From: Rhodospirillales bacterium
GTDB lineage: Bacteria > Pseudomonadota > Alphaproteobacteria > Rhodospirillales > Casp-alpha2
Length of the DNA: 15,615 nt
Direction: 5' to 3'
NCBI GenBank assembly: GCA_016187325.1
Contig: JACPJY010000011.1
Coordinates: 1-15,615, forward strand
Shown piece by piece: positions 1 to 8,891 of the stretch. The notes beneath the pieces are model-generated. The model had not been told where the DNA came from, did no database searches, and saw only the letters and a program-made list of their open reading frames with translations. The translations under genes were made by a program, and so were the position numbers. Position 1 is the stretch's first letter; each line of letters begins with the position of its first letter.

Positions 1-1115
1 TCGAGGAGCAGCTTGGCAAGCTCGGCCTCCATGCTTTCCTCGAGCTTGTCCATACCGACACCGGGCTGTGGGCTGGCGTAGAGGACGAAGCGGCTGGGAC
101 CCAGGTCGTCGGCGCCATACGAGCTGCCCGCCGAGACCGCAATCTTGCGGTCCACCACCAGCGAGCGGTAAAGCCGGCCGGAGGCGCCGCCGAGGATGTT
201 GGACAGCACCTCCAGCGGATAGGCGTGCCGGGTGTCGCCCACCTTCAGGCTCGGCGCCAGGAAGGTGCGGCTCCACGACGGCTGGCGCACCCGCTCGTCC
301 TTGTAGGCGACCCGCCGCGCCGCCCGCTGCGGTGGCTCGCTCGGCCGCTCGCGCGCGATGGCGGGGGCCGCCGGGATGGCGCCGTAGTATTTCTCCGCCA
401 GCGGCTTCAGCTTCGCCGCCGTGATGTCACCGGCGACCACCAGGACGGCGTTGTTGGGCGCATACCAGCGCTTGTAAAACCTGAGCACGGCCTCGCGATT
501 TAGCGCCCGGATCTCGTGCTCCCAGCCGATCACCGGACGGCGGTAGGGATAATTGAGGAACAGCGCCGCGTTGACCTGCTCCTCCAGCACGGCGCCCGGG
601 TTGTTGTCGGTGCGGCTCCGGCGCTCCTCGAGCACCACCTGCTTCTCCGTCTCGACCGCGGCGTCGCTAAGCACCAGGTTGGTCATGCGGTCGGCTTCCA
701 TCTCCATGATCATCTCCAGCCGGTCGACGGCGATGGTCTGGTGATAGGCGGTGTAGTCGGTCGAGGTGAAGGCGTTCTCGCGACCGCCGTTGCGCGCCAG
801 GATCTTGGAGAATTCCCCCGGCGCACGCTTGTGCGTGCCCTTGAACATCAGGTGCTCGAGGAAATGCGCGATGCCGGATTCGCCCTGTCCTTCGTCGGCC
901 GAGCCGACCTTGTACCACACCATGTGCGTGACCACGGGCACCCGGTGGTTGGGGACCACCACCACCATCATGCCGTTGGCGAGCGCGAACGTCTCCGGGT
1001 TGAACACTCCGGCCCCGGCCCCGTCGGCGAACACGGGAAACAGCCCTACCAATGCCAGCATAAAAAATGCCCGTCTTAAGCGCGGGCACCGCCGGAGGGA
1101 TTGTCGTCGGGTCAT
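1..1115 (-). CDS. M16 family zinc metallopeptidase (partial, C-terminus beyond window)
   Basis: Exported zinc peptidase of the M16 (pitrilysin / processing-peptidase-like) family, probably acting in the periplasm. The frame is open from the left edge to an ATG at 1115 and gives 371 residues; the family is usually about 430-460, so the C-terminus is missing. The inverted zinc motif HFLEH is at residues 84-88 and the third ligand falls at E164 (LEERRSR), matching the HxxEH-x76-E spacing. The N-terminus has a basic n-region (MTRRQSLRR) and a hydrophobic stretch ending near VFADG, so a signal peptide is likely. In-frame ATGs also exist at 1145 and 1061; 1115 was chosen because it gives a proper signal peptide and has an AAGGA about 13 nt upstream. 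It follows bamF on the same strand but a hairpin with a T tract lies between them. In related genomes such genes often occur as M16 pairs; the partner would lie outside this window. Confidence 0.9.
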   Translation of the reverse strand, partial: MTRRQSLRRCPRLRRAFFMLALVGLFPVFADGAGAGVFNPETFALANGMMVVVVPNHRVPVVTHMVWYKVGSADEGQGESGIAHFLEHLMFKGTHKRAPGEFSKILARNGGRENAFTSTDYTAYHQTIAVDRLEMIMEMEADRMTNLVLSDAAVETEKQVVLEERRSRTDNNPGAVLEEQVNAALFLNYPYRRPVIGWEHEIRALNREAVLRFYKRWYAPNNAVLVVAGDITAAKLKPLAEKYYGAIPAAPAIARERPSEPPQRAARRVAYKDERVRQPSWSRTFLAPSLKVGDTRHAYPLEVLSNILGGASGRLYRSLVVDRKIAVSAGSSYGADDLGPSRFVLYASPQPGVGMDKLEESMEAELAKLLL

Positions 1116-1180
1116 CGGCACGGTGGGGTCCTTGGGAGTCGCCATCGGATAAGGACGACAGGGTATCGGGCGATTGAGAC

Positions 1181-1207
1181 AAAAAAAAGGCTACGTCGGC
1201 GGCCCTT
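1181..1207 (-). terminator. Candidate rho-independent terminator after bamF
   Basis: Read on the minus strand, just after the bamF stop, AAGGGC (1207-1202) can pair with GCCTTT (1191-1186) around a 10-nt loop, with one G-U pair. The stem runs straight into a run of eight T (1188-1181). This is the only hairpin in the window with a clear T tract. It would end or attenuate the ribF-ileS-lspA-bamF transcript before the M16 gene. Confidence 0.5.
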
Positions 1208-1237
1208 GGGCGTTGGCGGCCGTGGGGCGGTTCCGGC

Positions 1238-1855
1238 CTAGAAGTCCAGGATGCCCTTGCGGGCGCGTTTGCGGACGATCTGCGGCGTCTCGCCGTCGGT
1301 GATCGGCTTGCCGAGCGCCTGGTTCTCCTGGATGCGCTTCTGCTCCTTCTCGGCGTCGACGACCGTACCCTGGTCGGGCTTCTCGTCGACCCAGAAGATC
1401 AGCTTGTCGACGAACGCTTGGTCCTGGCGGCTGAGCACCGAGGTCTCCTGGTCGACGATGGCGCGGATGCCGTGGTCGACATTGGCGGCGCCGGTGTGGC
1501 TCAGCAGCGCCGCCAGCCCCGGGCTACCGCCGACCGCCGCCGGTGCCCGCGGCGGCCTGGTGTTCTTGCCGACGATGGCGGTGGCGGCGATGTCCTTCGC
1601 CGACAGGTCCTGCAGGTTCTTCTCGCCGGGCGTCGGCGGGCGGAGCGAGTATTCGGGAGGCAGGCTCAACGGCGGCCGCGAATAGACCGCGAACTCGTCG
1701 GGCCCGCTCTTCTCGCCGCCGAACGTCTTGCGAATCGATTCGCAGCCGGAAAGCAGCGCCACGGCGCAAAGGACGCACAATACCATCGCCGTCCTGTCGA
1801 TCGAGCTCGTCGAGCGGCTGCGGCCGGAACTGGTGCGGGAACTGCTGCGTCTCAT
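1238..1855 (-). CDS. bamF: DUF3035 outer-membrane lipoprotein, BamF-like
   Basis: Probable lipoprotein of the alphaproteobacterial outer-membrane protein assembly (BAM) complex, DUF3035/BamF family, 205 aa. A lipobox LLSGC places the acylated cysteine at residue 38, after the hydrophobic segment MVLCVLCAVALLSG. After it comes the family block PDEFAVYSRPPLSLPPEYSLRPP, then a linker and a Lys/Arg-rich end. The ATG at 1855 has an AGGGG 6 nt upstream and lies 14 nt after the lspA stop. A second start at 1786 (MVLCVLC) also has an AGGA just upstream and would remove a Ser/Arg-rich 23-residue leader, so the start is not certain. The gene next to lspA would encode a substrate of LspA. The family assignment rests on motif recognition; the role in BAM is known for family members and inferred here. 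Confidence 0.82.
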   Translation of the reverse strand: MRRSSSRTSSGRSRSTSSIDRTAMVLCVLCAVALLSGCESIRKTFGGEKSGPDEFAVYSRPPLSLPPEYSLRPPTPGEKNLQDLSAKDIAATAIVGKNTRPPRAPAAVGGSPGLAALLSHTGAANVDHGIRAIVDQETSVLSRQDQAFVDKLIFWVDEKPDQGTVVDAEKEQKRIQENQALGKPITDGETPQIVRKRARKGILDF

Positions 1856-1869
1856 GCCAGGCCCCTATT

Positions 1870-2391
1870 TTAAGGCTTTTTTTCCCTTGTAAACAAGGAT
1901 TCCAGCAAAATTATGGCGGCGCCGACGGTGATGCCGCTGTCGGCGACGTTGAACGCCGGCCAATGCCAGCCGAAGGCGTGGAAGTCAAGGAAATCGGCGA
2001 CCGCCCCGAACCGCAGCCGGTCGATGAGGTTGCCGACGGCGCCGCCGATCACCAGCCCGAGGCCCCAGCCGAGCCACCGGCTCTCGGCCCGCCACAGCCA
2101 CATCATCAGCGCCGCGGTGACGGTCACCACCACCAGCGGCAGCAGCCAGACGTTGAGCGGCGAATCGGAGTTGAACAGCCCGAAGCTGACGCCGCGATTC
2201 CAGCCCATCACCAGGTTGAAGAACGGCGTCACCTCGATCACCCGCGGCGGCCGCATGACGACGGCGAGAATCCACCACTTGCTCGCCTGGTCGAGGACGA
2301 CCACCGCCGCGGCCAGCGCCAGGCCCTTCAGCGCAATCGGCGACGGCCGGAAGCGGGAGGCCCGATCGCGGTCACCGTCGCGGGGGGTCAT
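1870..2391 (-). CDS. lspA: Lipoprotein signal peptidase (signal peptidase II)
   Basis: Inner-membrane aspartyl peptidase that cleaves the signal peptide from diacylglyceryl-modified prolipoproteins. The product is 173 aa, normal for the family. Both catalytic aspartates are present: D124 in GNLIDR and D151 in FNVADSGIT. Hydrophobic segments at about 20-36, 79-98, 105-119 and 152-165 fit the four-helix topology, and NRGVSFGLF (65-73) is a typical conserved loop. The reading frame stays open upstream into ileS, but the ATG at 2391, 8 nt after the ileS stop, gives the right length and N-terminus. No strong Shine-Dalgarno is visible, so translation may be coupled to ileS. The order ribF-ileS-lspA is conserved across many proteobacteria. 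Confidence 0.96.
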   Translation of the reverse strand: MTPRDGDRDRASRFRPSPIALKGLALAAAVVVLDQASKWWILAVVMRPPRVIEVTPFFNLVMGWNRGVSFGLFNSDSPLNVWLLPLVVVTVTAALMMWLWRAESRWLGWGLGLVIGGAVGNLIDRLRFGAVADFLDFHAFGWHWPAFNVADSGITVGAAIILLESLFTREKKP

Positions 2392-2399
2392 CGACGCGC

Positions 2400-5342
<2,943 letters not shown>

Positions 5343-6290
5343 CTAAGCCGCCGCCAGAATCCGTCGCGCACGTTCGCTGTCGTCGGCGATTTGTGCCTTC
5401 AGTTCCGCCATGCCGTCAAACTTCTTTTCCGGGCGCAGGTAGTCGACCAGCCGCACCCTCAGCCGCCGGCCGTAGAGGTCGCCCTCGAAGTCGAAAAGGT
5501 AGACCTCGAGCAGCACGTCGTTGGTCGGGAACATCGGCCGATGGCCGATGTTGGCGACGCCGTCCATCCACGCCGCCTCTGACCCGGCGTCGGCGGCGGC
5601 GCGCACCGCGTAGACGCCGTTGGCCGGGCGCATGTACTGGCCGAGCCGGACGTTGGCGGTGGGGAAGCCGATGGTGCGGCCGCGTCGGTCGCCCTTGACC
5701 ACCCGGCCCTCGAGCTCGAACGGGCGGCCGAGGATGCGGGCGGCGCCCCGAGGGTCGGCGGCGACGAGCCGCTCGCGTACGCGGGTCGACGAGTAAGCCT
5801 CGCCGCCCGGGTCGGTGACGGCGTTGACGGCGGTGAATCCGAAGCCGAGGCGCTTGCCCATCGCCAGCAGCATCTCGCAGTTGCCCCGGCGCTTGTGGCC
5901 GAACACGAAATCGTACCCCGACACCACGTGAACGTGACTGGCGCCGAGCCCCTTGGCTAGCACGTCGGTAACGAAGGTTTCCGCCGGTAGCCGGCAGAAC
6001 GGCTTATCGAAGCGTTGCACGACGAGAACGTCGACGCCGAGCCCGGCGATCTCGCGCGCCTTGGCGTGCAGCGGCGTCAGCCGGAACGGCGGACCGTCGG
6101 GATCGAACAGGCGCCTGGGGTGCGGCTCGAAGGTCAGTACCGCCCACGGCCGGCCGGCGTCCTTGGCGATCACGCCGGCCTCGTTGATCACCGCCCGGTG
6201 GCCGGGATGCACGCCGTCGAAATTGCCGACCGCCACGGCGGCGCCGCGCACCGCCGCCGGCAAGGCGTCGAAATGCCTGAAAATCCGCAT
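5343..6290 (-). CDS. ribF: Bifunctional riboflavin kinase / FMN adenylyltransferase
   Basis: Makes FMN from riboflavin and ATP and then FAD from FMN and ATP; 315 aa, typical length. The N-terminal nucleotidyltransferase module has GNFDGVHPGH (22-31), FEPHPRR (54-60), GYDFVFGHKRRGN (125-137) and SSTRVRE (167-173). The C-terminal flavokinase module has GDRRGRTIGFPTAN (200-213), NGVYAV (224-229), VANIGHRP (245-252) and LEVYLFDF (261-268), which contains the expected catalytic Glu. The ATG at 6290 gives the normal N-terminus MRIFRHFDALP; no clear Shine-Dalgarno lies before it. It is the first gene of the compact ribF-ileS-lspA-bamF run. About 100 nt separate it from the MaoC stop, so it may have its own promoter or be reached by read-through. 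Confidence 0.97.
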   Translation of the reverse strand: MRIFRHFDALPAAVRGAAVAVGNFDGVHPGHRAVINEAGVIAKDAGRPWAVLTFEPHPRRLFDPDGPPFRLTPLHAKAREIAGLGVDVLVVQRFDKPFCRLPAETFVTDVLAKGLGASHVHVVSGYDFVFGHKRRGNCEMLLAMGKRLGFGFTAVNAVTDPGGEAYSSTRVRERLVAADPRGAARILGRPFELEGRVVKGDRRGRTIGFPTANVRLGQYMRPANGVYAVRAAADAGSEAAWMDGVANIGHRPMFPTNDVLLEVYLFDFEGDLYGRRLRVRLVDYLRPEKKFDGMAELKAQIADDSERARRILAAA

Positions 6291-6328
6291 CGCGGGAAGG
6301 TGTCAGCGGCCCCCCGCCGGGTCAAGGG

Positions 6329-6354
6329 GAAACCCCCCGCCCGCCTGGGGTTTC
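6329..6354. terminator. Possible hairpin between the MaoC gene and ribF
   Basis: A perfect 8-bp inverted repeat, GAAACCCC (6329-6336) and GGGGTTTC (6347-6354), with a 10-nt loop lies between the MaoC stop (6390) and the ribF start (6290). No T tract follows on the minus strand, so it is at best a weak or rho-assisted terminator or a processing or stability element. Confidence 0.3.
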
Positions 6355-6389
6355 AGGGGCTTGGCGGAGGTTCCGGAAGGGCCGCCCGG

Positions 6390-6890
6390 TCAGGCCGCTG
6401 TGGCGGTTCGGGTCCGCTTGGCCTTGGCCGCTTTGGACGGCACCAGGACGGTCGCGCGGCCCTCGAGCACCACCTTGCCGCCGACGGTGCAAATGGTATC
6501 CATCTCGATGATGTTCTTGCCGGGGATCAGCTTGGTGACGGTGCAGCCGGCCATCACCGTATCGCCGACCTTGACCGGCACCTTGAAGCGCAAGTCCTGG
6601 CCGAGATAGACGCAACCGGGACCGGGCAGCTTGGTGCCGATGACGGTGGAAATGAAACTGGCGGTCAGCATGCCGTGGGCGACCTGACCCTCGAACATGG
6701 TCTCGCTGGCGAATTCGTGGTTCAGGTGGACGGGGTTGGTGTCGCCGGAGATGCCGGCGAAGGTGATGACGTCGGCGTCGGTGATGGTCTTGGCGTAGAC
6801 GTCCGACATGCCTTCGCTGAGTTCCTCGAAATAGTAGCCGTGAAGCTTCTCGTTGCGCGCCGACACGTCGCCCATCAGCTTCTTGATCAT
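6390..6890 (-). CDS. MaoC-like (R)-specific enoyl-CoA hydratase
   Basis: Hot-dog-fold hydratase expected to hydrate trans-2-enoyl-CoA to (R)-3-hydroxyacyl-CoA, the PhaJ-type reaction that links beta-oxidation to polyhydroxyalkanoate or other acyl-CoA routes. The product is 166 aa. The hydratase-2 catalytic motif is intact: D50 and H55 in GDTNPVHLN, followed by FEGQVAHGML (66-75). The C-terminal 15 residues are an Ala/Lys/Arg/Thr tail (SKAAKAKRTRTATAA). The frame is open well upstream, but ATG 6890 has a strong Shine-Dalgarno (GAGGAG, 5 nt spacer) and a promoter just upstream, which decides the start. It is probably controlled by the paired TTGC-N3-GCAA sites in its leader and promoter. Substrate chain length cannot be read from the sequence; a dehydratase of another pathway is possible. 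Confidence 0.9.
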   Translation of the reverse strand: MIKKLMGDVSARNEKLHGYYFEELSEGMSDVYAKTITDADVITFAGISGDTNPVHLNHEFASETMFEGQVAHGMLTASFISTVIGTKLPGPGCVYLGQDLRFKVPVKVGDTVMAGCTVTKLIPGKNIIEMDTICTVGGKVVLEGRATVLVPSKAAKAKRTRTATAA

Positions 6891-6904
6891 GATTACTCCT
6901 CGTT

Positions 6905-6921
6905 TTTTTGCGCCGCAAAAA
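6905..6921. promoter_or_regulatory. Proximal TTGC-N3-GCAA palindrome in the MaoC leader
   Basis: TTTTTGC (6905-6911) and GCAAAAA (6915-6921) form a perfect 7-bp inverted repeat around GCC. It lies between the predicted transcription start and the Shine-Dalgarno of the MaoC gene, where a bound repressor could block transcription. Its centre (6913) is 21 bp from that of the distal copy (6934), two helical turns, so two dimers could sit on the same face. The core TGC-N3-GCA resembles the sites described for the alphaproteobacterial PHA regulator PhaR; assignment to PhaR is inference. Confidence 0.5.
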
Positions 6922-6928
6922 CGGCTTA

Positions 6929-6939
6929 TTGCAGCGCAA
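6929..6939. promoter_or_regulatory. Distal TTGC-N3-GCAA palindrome overlapping the MaoC -10
   Basis: TTGC (6929-6932) and GCAA (6936-6939) are inverted around AGC. The site overlaps the end of the predicted -10 hexamer and the likely start point of the MaoC promoter, a classical repressor position. It shares the TTGC-N3-GCAA core with the proximal site at 6905-6921. Confidence 0.5.
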
Positions 6940-6967
6940 TATAGCGGAAAACCAGGGATTCCGGCAA
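6938..6967 (-). promoter_or_regulatory. Sigma-70-like promoter for the MaoC gene
   Basis: On the minus strand TTGCCG (6967-6962) is followed after 18 bp by TATATT (6943-6938), a 5/6 match to the -10 consensus. It lies about 50 bp upstream of the MaoC ATG at 6890 and supports that start over the longer open frame. Confidence 0.5.
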
Positions 6968-7159
6968 GGCCGCCCCTGGCGGGCAAGCGGCCTGGCTCGC
7001 GGCGCCGGGTCGGCCGCCGCCACGGCCCGCCCCGCCGTCGCGGCAACCGTCGCGGCCGGCCGCGGTTTCGCCCCGGGCTCCCGCGCCGTGGCAAGGACGG
7101 CCGGCAATGCCTTGAAACGCGCGACTTTTTATTTCGGCCAACCCTTGCTATGGGTGGCC

Positions 7160-8224
7160 ATGACGACGCCCGAACCCGACCCCAGCCGGCCTTCCACCGC
7201 CGCCATTCTCGGCCCGCTGCTGGCGTTGATGCTGGCGCTCGCCGGCGGGCCTGCGACGGCGGCCGAGCCGGCGACCGCGACCGCATCGGCGCCGGAATTG
7301 CAGCTGCCGATTCGCTGTCGGCCCGGTCACGACTGCTGGCTGGTCAATCTGGTCGACCTCGATCCTGGGCCGGGGGTGCGCGATTACGCCTGCGGCAAAA
7401 ACAGCTACGACGGCCACAAGGGCACCGACATCGCGGTGCGCGACATGAAGGCGGTCGCCGCCGGCGTCGACGTGGTCGCCGCGGCGCCGGGATCGGTGCG
7501 CGGCATCCGCGACGGCATGGACGACGTCGACGTGTCGCTGGCCGGCAAGGAATCGGTCAAGGGCCGCCAGTGCGGCAACGGCGTCGTCATCGATCACGGC
7601 GGCGGTTGGGAGACCCAGTACTGCCACATGAAGAAGGGCAGCGTCGTCGTCCGTCAGGGCGACAAGGTCGCCGCCGGCGGCAAGCTCGGCCTGGTCGGCC
7701 ATTCCGGCGAGGCGGAGTTCCCGCACCTGCATCTGTCGGTGCGCCGGGACGGCCAGGTCGTCGATCCGTTCGTCGGCACCGGGCGCAGGGAGAATTGCGG
7801 CCTCGGCCCGAAACCGATGTGGCGCCAGGACGCGCTCAACCAACTCACGGGCGCGATGACGGCGATATTCCACGTCGGCTTCCACGACGCCAAGCCGGAA
7901 GCGCGCGACGCGCGCAACGGCGTCATCGTCTCCGGCGCGCTCGCCCGCACCGCTGAGGCGCTGGTGCTGTGGGCGGACATGTACTGGCCCGAGGCCGGCG
8001 ACGAGATGCGCTTCCGTATCATCGCTCCCGACGGCCGGCCGCTGATTGAGAAAGCGGCCATGATTGAGAAGACCCAGGCCCGCCGCTTCGCCTTCATCGG
8101 CAAAAAGCGCACGACCGCCGAATGGCCGGCCGGCGCCTACATGGGCGAAGTGATGCTCATCCGTGACGCCGGCAAGCCCGGCGAGCGCACCTTCAAGGTC
8201 CAGGCTTCCGTCACCGTGCGTTGA
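7160..8224 (+). CDS. Secreted M23 family (LytM-type) peptidase
   Basis: Putative periplasmic zinc peptidase of the M23 fold, a family that mostly cuts peptidoglycan cross-bridges or activates amidases; 354 aa. A hydrophobic segment (AILGPLLALMLALAGG, 15-30) followed by PATAAEP looks like a signal peptide. Zinc ligands are all present: H86 and D90 in GHKGTD and H191 in PHLHLSV, with H189 as the partner histidine. GDKVAAGGKLGLVGHSG (167-183) is the usual strand-turn before the HxH. Several cysteines (C53, C59, C78, C138, C155) suggest disulfides in the exported protein. Residues about 225-354 form an extra C-terminal region, probably beta-sandwich, with no known catalytic motif. The frame is open upstream to 6908, but the ATG at 7160 gives the signal peptide; GTG at 7154 is an alternative. 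It is a single gene: upstream is the divergent MaoC gene and downstream a convergent one. Substrate unknown. Confidence 0.88.
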   Translation: MTTPEPDPSRPSTAAILGPLLALMLALAGGPATAAEPATATASAPELQLPIRCRPGHDCWLVNLVDLDPGPGVRDYACGKNSYDGHKGTDIAVRDMKAVAAGVDVVAAAPGSVRGIRDGMDDVDVSLAGKESVKGRQCGNGVVIDHGGGWETQYCHMKKGSVVVRQGDKVAAGGKLGLVGHSGEAEFPHLHLSVRRDGQVVDPFVGTGRRENCGLGPKPMWRQDALNQLTGAMTAIFHVGFHDAKPEARDARNGVIVSGALARTAEALVLWADMYWPEAGDEMRFRIIAPDGRPLIEKAAMIEKTQARRFAFIGKKRTTAEWPAGAYMGEVMLIRDAGKPGERTFKVQASVTVR

Positions 8225-8225
8225 T

Positions 8226-8244
8226 ACCGGCGGCCGCCGCCGGT
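8226..8244. terminator. Hairpin between convergent genes
   Basis: ACCGGCGG (8226-8233) and CCGCCGGT (8237-8244) form a perfect 8-bp stem with a 3-nt loop, exactly in the 19-nt gap between the M23 stop and the stop of the convergent gene. No T tract follows on either side. The position suits a bidirectional terminator. Confidence 0.45.
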
Positions 8245-8720
8245 CATTTCGAGAGCTTGCGCTTGGCGACCAGCTTGGGGGCGGCCCTCAAGCCCCGTCG
8301 CGTCGCCGGCCGCGCCTTGGCGTCGGCCTTCGTCGGCGGCCGCTTCGCCGATTTGCCCGCCTGCGTGCCGGCGTTTGCCTCGTCGCCACCGGTGGCGCCG
8401 GCACCGCCGATCAGGTCGTTCTCGGGGAACAGCCTCAGCCCCTTGCCCTTAACGTGACTGCGGGCGCGCGCTCGCGACTCGATCAGCCTGAGCGTCCTCG
8501 CCACCGTCGGGTGGCGGTCCGGGCGCTTGGGCGACTTGGCGCGATGCACCCGGGCGACGGCGCGGATGGTGCGCATGATGGCCGGATAGCGGTGCTGGCG
8601 CTCGCACCAGCGGGCATAGGCGGCGACGGTCCAAGGGTTGGCGGGCATCGCATTGAGGCCGCGCTTGTGGCACCACGCGACGAAATCGCTCCAGGCCTTC
8701 TCGTCGCCCTGCTTCGTCAC
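8244..8720 (-). CDS. Recombinase-like core-binding domain protein with basic tail, no catalytic domain
   Basis: Not a named gene to me. Residues about 7-85 (KAWSDFVAWCHKRG ... NPWTVAAYARWCE ... IRAVARVHRA ... HPTVARTLRLIESR) resemble the SAM-like N-terminal core-binding domain of tyrosine recombinases. The catalytic R...HxxR...Y domain is absent. Instead residues 86-158 are a low-complexity, strongly basic Ala/Lys/Arg/Pro tail ending RGLRAAPKLVAKRKLSK, so a DNA-binding role is plausible. I chose GTG 8720, which has GAAGGGA 9 nt upstream and candidate promoter elements above it. The frame extends to ATG 8879 (211 aa), but the extra 53 residues look non-coding and would reach close to the divergent reductase start. 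It could be a decayed integrase, but the open, codon-consistent frame and orderly tail argue for a maintained small protein. Function unknown. Confidence 0.6.
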   Translation of the reverse strand: MTKQGDEKAWSDFVAWCHKRGLNAMPANPWTVAAYARWCERQHRYPAIMRTIRAVARVHRAKSPKRPDRHPTVARTLRLIESRARARSHVKGKGLRLFPENDLIGGAGATGGDEANAGTQAGKSAKRPPTKADAKARPATRRGLRAAPKLVAKRKLSK

Positions 8721-8761
8721 GCCATTGGTCCCTTCGTCCGCCGCCTTCTCACTCCATAATA

Positions 8762-8789
8762 AGCCTAACAGCCGAGCCGTCGCCGTCAA
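8762..8789 (-). promoter_or_regulatory. Possible promoter for the recombinase-like gene
   Basis: On the minus strand TTGACG (8789-8784) is followed after 16 bp by TAGGCT (8767-8762), with TATTAT (8761-8756) directly beyond. This is a modest match that would place the start of transcription about 30-40 nt before GTG 8720 and inside the longer open frame, arguing against the ATG at 8879. Confidence 0.3.
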
Positions 8790-8891
8790 TCGCCGTGCGG
8801 CGGTAAAACCCGCAGATATCTTGGGGTTGCGCCGATCGGCGGCACCCGGCAAGCTTGGCGCGCAAGACCCTGCAGGCATGGATACCCGTTG

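Noticed and set aside
667..1182. Minus-strand open frame of 171 codons at the M16 start
   Set aside because: It is one frame off the M16 peptidase, which carries HFLEH and the third zinc ligand; the alternative has only Arg/Gly/His-rich sequence.
6908..7159. N-terminal extension of the M23 frame from 6908
   Set aside because: It would bury the signal peptide that follows ATG 7160 and overlap the MaoC promoter; the composition is non-coding in character.
6891..7286. N-terminal extension of the MaoC frame up to 7286
   Set aside because: The MaoC domain starts at ATG 6890 with a strong Shine-Dalgarno, and a promoter lies inside the would-be extension, which is a low-complexity Arg/Pro stretch.
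8831..8840. GCCGATCGGC palindrome upstream of the reductase
   Set aside because: A single 10-bp GC palindrome is expected by chance in sequence of this composition, and no second copy or promoter alignment supports an operator.
8721..8879. Longer start (ATG 8879) for the recombinase-like gene
   Set aside because: The extra 53 residues show no domain, contain candidate promoter elements, and would leave only about 12 bp to the divergent reductase start.
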